In this document: in pieces, positions 51,025 to 64,000 of the stretch
How positions within the stretch are numbered: position 1 is the stretch's first letter
Layout: every line of letters starts with the position of its first letter
Origin: Chlorocebus sabaeus
Lineage: Eukaryota; Chordata; Mammalia; Primates; Cercopithecidae
NCBI RefSeq assembly: GCF_047675955.1
Contig: NC_132923.1
Coordinates: 88,409,137-88,473,136 of the forward strand
DNA: 64,000 nucleotides
Reading direction: 5' to 3'
Notes under the pieces: model-generated
Told to the model about the DNA's origin: nothing
The model's database searches: none
The model's input: only the letters and a program-made list of their open reading frames with translations
Program-made: the position numbers and the translations under genes

Positions 51025-51170
51025 TCTGTACAAGTTTCTTACTACAGTTTTCTCATAGGTTTCTTGAGAGTACTATGGTTTTAGTATATGTAACATGCTT
51101 AGAATGATACTGTCATGAGGAGTGTTTAATAAATATTAGCTATTCAAAAAAAAAAACTTGTCTGTGATAG
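51025..51170 (+). repeat. Old intron sequence with a MIR 3' tail between two L1 insertions
   Basis: AACATGCTTAGAATGATACT and GAGTGTTTAATAAATATTAG match the sense MIR end (…gcttagaacagtg…aataaatgttagctat), followed by an A-run at 51146-51156. Confidence 0.55.
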
Positions 51171-51186
51171 TAAAATAGAAATTTTT

Positions 51187-54100
51187 ATAAGTGAACAATT
51201 TGTCAATTTTTGCTTTTGTTGGAATTGCTTTTGGTGTCTTCATCATGAAAATCTTTGCCCATATCTATGTTATGAATGGTATTGCCTAGGTTGTCTTCCA
51301 GAGTTTTTATATTTTTCAGTTTTACATTTAAGTCTTTAATTCTTGTTGAGTTACTTTTTGTTTATGGTGTAAGGAGGTGATCCATTTTCAGCCTTCTACA
51401 TTTGGCTTGCCAGTCATCCCAGCACCATTTATTGAATAGCGAATCCCTTCCCCATTGCTTGTTTTTCTCAGGTGTGTCAAAAATCAGATAGTTGTAGGTG
51501 TGTGGCCTTATTTCTGGGTTCTCTGTTCTGTTCCATTGGTCTATGTGTCTGTTTTTGTACCAATACCATGCTATTTTGGTTAGTGTAGCCCTGTAATATA
51601 GTTTGAAGTTGTGTAGCATGTTGCCTCTGACTTTGTTCTTTTTGCTTAGGTTTGCCTTGGCTCTTCAGGCTCCTTTCTGGTTTAATATGAATTTTAAAAA
51701 ACCTTTTTTTTCTATTTCTGTGAAGAATCTCAATAGTAGTTTAATAGGAATAGCATTGAATCTATAAATTGCTTTGGACAGTATGGCCATTTTAATGATA
51801 TTGATTTTTCCTATCCATGAGCATGGGATGTTTTTCCATTTGTTGGTGTCTTTTCTGATTTCTCTGAGCAGTGTTTTATAGTTCTCCTTGTAGAGATCTT
51901 TCACCTCTCTGGTTAGCTGTATTCCTAGATATTTTATTCTTTTTGTGGCAGTTGTAAAGGGTATTATGTTCCTGACTTGGCCCTCTGGTTGACTATTGTT
52001 GGTGTATAGGAATGCTAGTGATTTTTGAACATTGATTTTGTATCCCCTGAGATTTTGCTCAAGTTATTTTTATATTTAAGAAGGTTTGGGCTGAGATTAT
52101 CGGATTTTCTCAATATAATATCATATAATCTGCAAACAGGGTTGGTTTGACTTCCTCTCTTCTATTTGCATTTCTTTCTCTTGCCCGATTGCTCTGTCCA
52201 GGATTTCCAGTACTATGTTGAATAATACTGGTGAGAGAGGGCATCTTGTCTTGTGCTGTTTTCAAGGGAAATGCTTCTAGCTTTTGCCCATTCAGTATGA
52301 TGTTGACTGTCGGTTTGTCATATATGGCTCTTATTATTTTGAGGTATGTTCCTTCAATGCTTAGTTTATTGAGAGTTTTAACAGGAAGAAATGTTGAATT
52401 CTATCAAAAGCCTTTTCTGCATCTATTGAGATAATCATGTGGTTTTTATCTTTAGTCCTGTCTATGTGATGAATCACATTTTTTTATTTGTGTAATGTTG
52501 AACCAACCTTGCACCTTAGGGATAAAGTCTATTTGAATGTGGTGGCTAAGCTTTTTGATGAGGTACTGGATTCAGTTTTCCAGTATTTTGTTGAGGATTT
52601 TTGCCTTGTTGTTCATCAAGCATTGGCCTGAAGTTTTCTTTTTTTGTTGTATCTCTTCCAGGTTTTGATATCAGGATGAGGCTGTGGCCTCATAAAATGA
52701 GTTAGAGAGTAGTTCCTCATCTTCAAGTTTGTGGAATAGTTTCAGTAGGAATAGTACCATCTCTTCTTTGCACATCTGGTAGAATTAAGCTGTGAATCCA
52801 TCTGGCCTGAGGTTTTTGTTGTTGTTGTTAGTAGGCTATTTATTACTTCTTTAGTTTCAGAACATGTCATTGGTCTGTTTGGGGATTCAGTTTCTTCCTG
52901 TTCAGTCTTGGAAGGGTGTTTGTATCTAAGAATTTATCTATTCTTTATTTTCAAGTTTATGTGCATAGAGGTGTTCATAATGTCTGTGGTTGTTTTTATT
53001 TCTGCGGGGTCAGTGGTAATATCCCCTTTGTTGTTTCTAGGATTATGTTTATTTGATGTCTCTTCTTTATTAGTCTAGCTAGCAGTCTCTTTATTTTATT
53101 AATTTTTCAAAGAACCAGTTCCTGGATTTGTTAATCTTTTGAGTGGTTTTCCATGTCAATCACCTTCAGTTCAGCTCTGATTTTGGTTATTTCTTGTCTT
53201 CTGCCTGCTTTGGGAATTGCTTGTTCTCGGTTCTCTACTTCGTTTAGTTGTGATGTTACATTGTTTTTAAATTTGAGATCTTGCAAACTTTTTGATGTGG
53301 GCATCTAGTTCTATAAATTTACCTGTTAACCCAACTACCTTAGCTGTGTCCCAGTGATTCTGATATGTTGCATCTTTGTTCTCATTAGTTTAAAGAACTT
53401 CTTGATTTCTACTTTAATTTCATTGTTTACCCAAAAGTCATTCAGGAGCAGTTTGTTCAATTTCTATGTAATTGTATCTTTTTGAATGGGTTGTGCTGTG
53501 GTCTGAGAGATTGTTTTGATTTCTGTTCTTTTGCATTTGCTGATGAGTGTTTTACTTCTGTTTATGTGATCAATTTTAGAGTATGTGCTAGGTGGTGATG
53601 AGAAGAATGTATATTCTATTGTTTTTGGGTGTAGAGTTCTGTAGATATCTATCAGGTCCATTTGATCCAGAACTGAGTTCAGGTCCAGAATATCTTTGAG
53701 ATTTTCTGTCTCTATCTAATATTGTCAGTGGGGGGGTCAAAGTCTCTTACTATTATTGTGTGGGAGTCTAAGTCTCTTTGAAGGCCTCTAAGAACTTGCT
53801 TTATAAATCTGGGTGCTCCTGTGTTGGGTGCATGTGTGTTTAGGATAGGTAGATCTTCTTGTTGAATTGGCCCCTTTACCATTATGTAATGCCCTTCTTT
53901 GTCTTTTTTTATCTTTGTTGCTTTAAAGTCTGTTTAGTTTGAAACTAGGATTGCAATCCTGATATCTGTTTTCCATTTGCTTTGTAGATTTTTCTCCATC
54001 CCTTTATTTTAAGCCTATGTGTGTCACTGCCTGTCTCTTGGGTCTCTTGAAGACAGCATACCAACAAGTCTTGGTTCTTTATCCAGCTTGCCAATCTGTG

Positions 54101-54464
54101 TTTTAATTGGGGCACTTAGCCCATTTAGATTTAAGTTTAGTGTTTATATGTGTGTATTTGATCCTGACATCATGATATTAGCTGCTTATTTTGCAGACTA
54201 TGTGGTTCCTTTATAGAGTCACTGGTCTGTGTACTTCATTCAGTCTGTTTTTGTAATAGCTGGTAATTGTCTTTCCTTTCCATATTTAGTGCTTCCTCTA
54301 GGAGCTCTTGTAAGGCAGGTCTGGTAGTAATGAATACCCTCAGCACTTGCTTGTCTGAAAAATATGGAATGCTTCATAAATTTGTGTGTCATCCTTGTGC
54401 AGGGGCCATGCTAATCTTCCCTGTATCCTTCCAGTGTTAGTATATGTACTGCCAAAGTGAGCAC
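51187..54464 (-). mobile_element. U6 snRNA/L1 chimeric retroposon
   Basis: On the minus strand a full U6 copy is joined directly to L1 ORF1 text (TCAGACAAGCAAGTGCTGAG, the SFTDKQ region of ORF1). It then runs 3.2 kb through ORF2 and stops in ORF2 at about 51190 (ATTTGTCAATTTTTGC), so about 1 kb of L1 3' end is absent. TAAAATAG appears on both sides (51171-51178 and 54465-54472), consistent with one target duplication around the whole chimera, although the left tail is short. ORF2 pieces (51362-51619, 51665-51904, 53464-53661) are broken everywhere. Confidence 0.8.
54358..54464 (-). ncRNA. U6 snRNA pseudogene, full length (107 nt), part of the chimera
   Basis: Minus-strand text starts GTGCTCACTTTGGCAGTACA and ends GAAGCATTCCATATTTTT. 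It includes the U6 core GAAGATTAGCATGGCCCCTG and AAGGATGACACACAAATTT. Compared with U6, many changes are CpG-type decays plus a few others (ACTAACACTGG for ACTAAAATTGG). There is no U6-type TATA box or proximal element in the minus-strand upstream flank (54465-54560), so I read it as a retrotransposed pseudogene, not an active RNA gene. Confidence 0.93.
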
Positions 54465-54472
54465 TAAAATAG

Positions 54473-55865
54473 CTTTATGTGATTAGTGTTTTGCAAGGAA
54501 AATCTTCTTTCATACTAACACTTTTAACATTTTTGTTTATTTAATAGGGATTTTTCATAGCATATATTGACTTTTTTATACAATGTGGAAATCATGGTGT
54601 TTTAATTGTAGTAGTCAGTCTGTTCCTTTCTTATGTTCCTACTGATATATTTGGGTATAAATCTGTTTTCTATTTACACTACCTGTTCTATATTCTTTAT
54701 TTCCTTTTATCCTCTTTTGGGTTGAGTTATGTTGTTTTTTAATTTTTCTACCATTATTAACTAGGGATTTTTTTTTCCTATTCATTTGATGGTAACTTCA
54801 AAGATTAAAACAAGTATTCTTATTAAAGTTTAATGTAAATGAACATGTTCATTTTATTTATTCCCCTTCTGACTTAACAATGTTTGCCAACCCCTGCTTT
54901 TGTATTTGTATTCTTGCAGAATTTTTCCATAAGATTTTGATGATACAACTGCTGTGGTATAAGCATGTTTCATTGTTATCTGCAGTATCTTCTCTAAATT
55001 GGTACTTTTAAATTGGGATCTAGAGGCTTAATCAAGTTCAGGTTTTTTATTTCAGAAGTCATATTGTGTCTTTCATTGGCAGGCACTTAATATCTGATTC
55101 ATATTCTCTCCATCCTTACTTTCCTTCCCCCTCTCTCTCTGTGGCAAATCCAATACCAAGATACATTAAATAGAAGTTACAAAAGTATTCACTTTTCTTG
55201 TCAGTCCTCCTGCTCCCCATCCCACTTCATCTGTTTTGTTACTTAATGGCATTGTTCATTCATCCCTTTATTTTCTAGTGTGCATAATATTTTGTTCTTT
55301 AACATTCTCCAAAGGTGACCAGTTAGTTTTCCTTTTTTTTAGATCATTGTGAACTCATGGATTTGAACATATTTGATGTGATTTGTTGTATTTCAGTTAC
55401 TATTGGTACCCAAATAAGCTCGACTTTGGCCAGTGGGAAACCCTTCATGTCTTTATGTCTTGCAAATCTTTTTATGTGGCCCTAATAGGCCACATCGATG
55501 AGTCCCAGACTCATCTTGTACATTTCATCAAACAAAAATAAAAAACCTCTCCCAATTTCTGTTGCTGTTCTTAAATTGACCCACTGATATTTTTGAGTGA
55601 GAATTTTTTTTTTTTTGTTATTTTGAAGTTATCAGGTTTATTAGATGCCTCCTGTTTTCCTCTGAGCTCTCCTCCACAGATGCAGATACCAATTTTACCT
55701 TATTACTACTGGTGGTTTGTTCTTCCTCATACATTGGGGTTCATAAAGATATCTTGTCATCTCATTTTGTCACAGATACTTTCCATGTATTGTTTGGAAC
55801 TGCTATTCTAGGTCCTTTAAAAATTTTTATTTCAAAATAGTCTACATTTATTCTAAATTATATAG
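54473..55865 (+). other. SPATA6 intron with weak ancient L1 traces
   Basis: CAGTCTGTTCCTTTCTTATG and ACTGATATATTTGGGTATAA at about 54605-54660, and GAACTCATGGATTTGAACAT with CTTTGGCCAGTGGGAAACC at about 55350-55430, resemble antisense L1M text. The pieces are too decayed to bound. Confidence 0.4.
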
Positions 55866-56108
55866 CACATTGAGTTTTCTTTTTTTTTAAATTTATTTAT
55901 TATTATTATACTTTAAGTTGTAGGGTACATGTGCATAACGTGCAGGTTTGTTACATATGTATACTTGTGCCATGTTGGTGTGCTGCACCCATCAACTTGT
56001 CATTTACATCAGGTATAACTCCCAATGCAATCCCTCACCCCTCCCCCCTCCCCATGATAGGCCCCGGTGTGTGATGTTCCCCTTCCTGAGTCCAAGTGAT
56101 CTCATTGT

Positions 56109-59935
<3,827 letters not shown>

Positions 59936-59998
59936 TATGATATTAACTGGTTATTTTGCTCGTTAGTTGATGCAGTTTCTTCCTAGCCTTGATAGTCT

Positions 59999-61015
59999 TT
60001 ACATTTTGGCATGTTTTTGCAATGGCTGGTACCGGTTGTTCCTTTCCATGTTTAGTGCTTCCTTCAGGGTCTCTTGTAAGGCAGGCCTAGTGGTGACAAA
60101 ATCTCTAAGCATTTGCTTATCTGTAAAGGATTTTATTTCTCCTTCACTTATGAAACTTAGTTTGGCTGGATATAAAATTCTGGGTTTAAAATTCTTTTCT
60201 TTAAGAATGTTGAATATTGGCCCCCACTCTCTTCTGGCTTGAAGAGTTTCTGCCGAGAGATCTGCTGTTAGTCTGATGGGCTTCCCTTTGTGGGTAACCT
60301 GACCTTTCTCTCTGGCTGTCCTTAAGATTTTTTCCTTCATTTCAACTTTGGTGAATCTGGCAATTATGTGTCTTGGAGTTGCTCTTCTCGAGGAGTATCT
60401 TTGTGGCGTTCTCTGTATTTCCTGGATTTGAATGTTGGCCTGCCCTACTAGGTTGGGGAAGTTCTCCTGGATGATATCCTGAAGAGTGTTTTCCAACTTG
60501 GTTCCATTTTCCCCCTCACTTTCAGGCACCCCAATCAGACGTAGATTTGGTCTTTTTACATAATCCCATACTTCTTGCAGGCTTTGTTCATTTCTTTTTC
60601 TTCTTTTTTCTTTTGGTTTCTCTTCTCGCTTCATTTCATTCTTTTGATCCTCAATCGCTGACATTCTTTCTTCCACTTGATCGAGTCGGTTACTGAAGCT
60701 TGTGCATTTGTCACGTATTTCTCGTGTCATGGTTTTCGTCTCTTTCATTTCATTTATGACCTTCTCTGCATTCATTACTCTAGCCATCAATTCTTCCACT
60801 TTTTTTTCAAGATTTTTAGTTTCTTTGCGCTGGGTACGTAATTCCTCCTTTTGTTCTGAGAAATTTGATGGACTGAAGCCTTCTTCTCTCATCTCTTCGA
60901 AGTCATTCTCCGTCCAGCTTTGATCCGTTGCTGGCGATGAGCTGCGCTCCTTTGCCGGGGGAGATGCGCTCTTATTTTTTGAATTTCCAGCTTTTCTGCC
61001 CTGCTTTTTCCCCAT
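59999..61015 (-). CDS. L1 ORF1 protein, 338 codons, intact
   Basis: The reverse frame starts MGKKQGRKAGNSKNKS and ends YQPLQKHAKM, exactly the usual 338-residue length of primate L1 ORF1. Domains: a basic N-terminus, a coiled coil (roughly residues 50-150: KNLEKKVEELMARV, NRLDQVEERMSAIEDQ), an RRM-like part (WDYVKRPNLRLIGVPE, RRATPRHIIARF) and the C-terminal RNA-binding part (AREKGQVTHKGKPIRLTA, RREWGPIFNILKEKNF). The protein forms trimers that coat L1 RNA as a nucleic-acid chaperone (established). The coiled coil differs strongly from human L1PA1, as expected for its fast evolution. No internal stop or frameshift. Confidence 0.94.
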   Translation of the reverse strand: MGKKQGRKAGNSKNKSASPPAKERSSSPATDQSWTENDFEEMREEGFSPSNFSEQKEELRTQRKETKNLEKKVEELMARVMNAEKVINEMKETKTMTREIRDKCTSFSNRLDQVEERMSAIEDQKNEMKREEKPKEKRRKRNEQSLQEVWDYVKRPNLRLIGVPESEGENGTKLENTLQDIIQENFPNLVGQANIQIQEIQRTPQRYSSRRATPRHIIARFTKVEMKEKILRTAREKGQVTHKGKPIRLTADLSAETLQARREWGPIFNILKEKNFKPRILYPAKLSFISEGEIKSFTDKQMLRDFVTTRPALQETLKEALNMERNNRYQPLQKHAKM

Positions 61016-62043
61016 CTTTGTGATTTTATCTGCCTCTGGTCTTTGATGATGGTGATGTACTGATGGGGTTTTGGTGTAGGTGTCCTTCCTGTTTGATAGT
61101 TTTCCTTCTAACAGTCAGGACCCTCAGCTGTAGGTCTGTTTGAGATTGGTTGAGGTCCACTCCAGACCCTGTTTGCCTGGGTATCAGCAGCAGAGGCTGC
61201 AGAAGATAGAATATTTCTGAACAGCAAGTGTACCTGTCTGATTCTTGCTTTGGAAGCTTCCTCTCAGGGGTGTACTCCACCCTGTGAGGTGTGGGGTGTC
61301 AGACTGCCCCTAGTGGGGGATGTCTCCCAGTTATGCTACTCCGGGGTCAGGGACCCACTTGAGCAGGGAGTCTGTCCCTTCTCAGATCTCAACCTCCGTG
61401 TTGGGAGATCCACTGCTCTCTTCAAAGCTGTCAGACAGAGTCGTTTGCATCTGCAGAGCTTTCTGCTGCGTTTGTTATTGTTTACTGTGCCCTGTCCCCA
61501 GAGGTGGAGTCTACAGAGACAGGCATGTTTCCTTGAGCTGCTGTGAGCTCCACCCAGTTCTAGCTTCCCAGCAGCTTTGTTTACCTACTTAAGCCTCAGC
61601 AATGGCGGGCGCTCCTCCCCCAGCCTGGCTGCTGCCTTGCCGGTAGATCACAGACTGCTGTGCTAGCAATGAGGGAGGCTTCATGGGTGTGGGACCCTCC
61701 CGGCCAGGTGTGGGATATGATCTCCTGGTGTGCCTGTTTGCTTAAAGCGCAGTATTGGGGTGGGAGTTACCCGATTTTCCAGGTGTTGTGTGTCTCAGTT
61801 CCCCTGGCTAGGAAAAGGGATTCCCTTCCCCCTTGCGCTTCCCAGGTGAGGCAATGCCTCGCCCTGCTTCAGCTTTCGCTGGTCGGGCTGCAGCACCTGA
61901 CCAGCACCTATCCTCCGGCACTCCCCAGTGAGATGAACCCAGTACCTCAGTTGAAAATGCAGAAATCACCGGTCTTCTGTGTCGCTCGCGCTGGGAGTTG
62001 GAGACTGGAGCTGTTCCTATTCGGCCATCTTGCTCCGCCCCCC
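61016..62043 (-). promoter_or_regulatory. L1 5' UTR with internal promoter
   Basis: About 1,028 bp, GC- and CpG-richer than the surrounding intron. In primates this region carries the internal Pol II promoter and, further in, an antisense promoter directing transcription out of the 5' end (established for human L1). Here the antisense direction is plus strand, the same as SPATA6. Confidence 0.85.
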
Positions 62044-62190
62044 CACATTGAGTTTTCACAAAGTGAACCCATGTGTGAACAGCATCCAGGTCATAGACAT
62101 GACATTATCAGCACTCTAGAAATGTCTCTGGTGCCTCTTTTCAGTCACTACACTCTCTACTCTTCTAATATCTCACAAAATATAAATTAA
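61669..62190 (+). other. ORF0-like antisense reading frame in the L1 5' UTR
   Basis: An ATG-started frame of 173 codons (MREASWVWDPPGQVWDMISW at the start) runs antisense through the 5' UTR. It leaves the L1 at 62043 and ends about 150 bp into the flanking intron. Its position matches the primate L1 ORF0 region. A similar frame without the extension lies at 47986-48366 in the other L1. Whether it is translated is unknown. Confidence 0.5.
62022..62032 (-). promoter_or_regulatory. YY1 site at the L1 start
   Basis: Minus-strand CAAGATGGCCG lies about 12 bp inside the 5' end, the canonical YY1 site that sets the L1 start position. Confidence 0.85.
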
Positions 62191-62225
62191 TTTTGTTTTT
62201 GAATGTTTTATAAATTGAATCATAT

Positions 62226-62230
<5 letters not shown>

Positions 62231-62260
<30 letters not shown>

Positions 62261-62510
62261 TTTGAGACAGAGTCTTGTAGTATCGCCCAGGCTAGAGTGC
62301 AGTGGTGCGATCTTGGCTCACTGCAAGCTCTGCCTCCCAGGTTCACAAATTCTCCTGCCTTAGCCTCCCAAGTAGCTGGGACTACAGGCATCTGCCACCA
62401 TGCCTGGCTAATTATTTTGTATTTTTAGGAGAGATGGAGTTTCACTGTGTTAGCCAGGATGGTCTCGATCTCCTGACCTTGAGATCTGCCTGCCTCAGCC
62501 TCTCAAAGTG
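62231..62510 (-). repeat. AluS/Y-like SINE, 5' truncated, with (TTTA)n tail
   Basis: Reverse Alu text from TTTGAGACAGAGTCTTGTAG to GCCTCAGCCTCTCAAAGTG; the last roughly 30 bp of the Alu 5' end are missing. Its tail has become (TTTA)n at 62222-62264. ATATTTATT on both sides (62222-62230 and 62511-62519) fits a target duplication, though the left copy overlaps the microsatellite. Confidence 0.85.
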
Positions 62511-62590
62511 ATATTTATTCTTTTGTATCTGATTTCTTTTGGTTAATGTTTGTGACATGCATGTGCTTCATTTTCACTGCTGTATAGCTG

Positions 62591-62801
62591 CAGTCAACAA
62601 ACTATGTCGCAGAGGCAAATTCTAGCTATTTTTTAAAAACAATTTTATTGCAGTATGAATATACTCATTTGTATACATGTTACCCATGACTGATCTTAAA
62701 CTACAACAGCAGAGGTGAGAATTGTAACAGAGATCCCATAGTATACAAATCTGAACATATTTCCTACCTGGCTCTTCACAAGAAAAGTTTGCCAACCCCT
62801 T
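62591..62801. mobile_element. hAT-type DNA transposon remnant
   Basis: CAGTCAACAAACTATGTCGC, AATTTTATTGCAGTATGAA, ACTACAACAGCAGAGGTGAG and AAAAGTTTGCCAACCCCTTC match the reverse of the family at 40149-40458. The two copies are in opposite orientation. Confidence 0.65.
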
Positions 62802-62923
62802 CTTTGGCATTTGTATTCTTCCAAAATAATACCATAATCAGTTTATTCTACTTTTAATTGTAGGCTAATACTAATAGTGCTACCATAGACAATATATTGT
62901 GTATATTCTTTGGTGAACATGTA

Positions 62924-63967
<1,044 letters not shown>

Positions 63968-64000
63968 TGTATTCTGGCTGGAAATATAACTAAAAGCGGA

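Noticed and set aside
51128..51156. AATAAA followed by an A-run, as a processed pseudogene 3' end
   Set aside because: The AATAAATATTAGCTAT text is the normal MIR 3' end; no gene-like sequence precedes it.
54358..54464. Functional U6 snRNA gene
   Set aside because: Several base changes, no upstream TATA or proximal element, and direct fusion to L1: a retroposed pseudogene.
61250..61592. Forward open frames of 90-98 codons
   Set aside because: They are antisense shadows of the L1 5' UTR and do not start at the ORF0 position.

Overview
The window is nuclear DNA from a primate, most likely an Old World monkey. It has short exons with GT-AG boundaries, AT-rich introns, and Alu, L1, MIR, L2 and THE1 repeats. 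The reverse-strand Alu at 63106-63412 has bases I associate with the cercopithecoid AluYRa group (GCCGGATCTC, CACCTCGCCCGGCTAG, GGCTTGAGCC), and the full-length L1 has an ORF1 coiled coil unlike the human L1PA1/PA2 form. The species call is inference.

One protein-coding gene crosses the window on the plus strand. Five consecutive coding exons (1-274, 4283-4370, 14274-14314, 29709-29893, 33824-33923) join in frame into about 229 residues that I recognise as the middle of SPATA6, a spermatogenesis protein of the sperm neck. The upstream exons lie before base 1. The last roughly 90 residues must lie beyond base 64000, because I found no further exon in the final 30 kb.

Everything else is intron, and the introns are mostly old and younger transposons. 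2-13 kb: ancient antisense L1M pieces, an MST/MLT1 LTR, an AluJ, and an L1MA-like element carrying a three-unit Alu and a THE1 LTR. 14-17 kb: an inverted duplication whose second arm sits inside an L1M, plus two more THE1-type LTRs. 21.7-24 kb: a complete THE1 element (LTR, internal region, LTR). 26-29 kb: long L2 remnants. 34-43 kb: L1ME antisense, a THE1 LTR, L1M sense, a hAT-type element and an unassigned probable LTR. 43.3-48.4 kb: an antisense L1 with both ends present but 1,117 bp deleted internally. 50.6-54.5 kb: a short L1 fragment and then a U6 snRNA/L1 chimera. 55.9-62.0 kb: a full-length antisense L1 with an intact ORF1 and an ORF2 broken by three one-base indels. 62-64 kb: two Alus, a hAT remnant and a DNA transposon with visible terminal repeats.

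I see no new multi-gene system. The most useful observations are the U6/L1 chimera, the locally templated inverted insertion at 15.7-16.0 kb, the near-intact L1 with homopolymer frameshifts, the internally deleted L1, and the uniform sense orientation of the MaLR LTRs inside SPATA6. Family names come from recalled consensus sequences, not from a database search.
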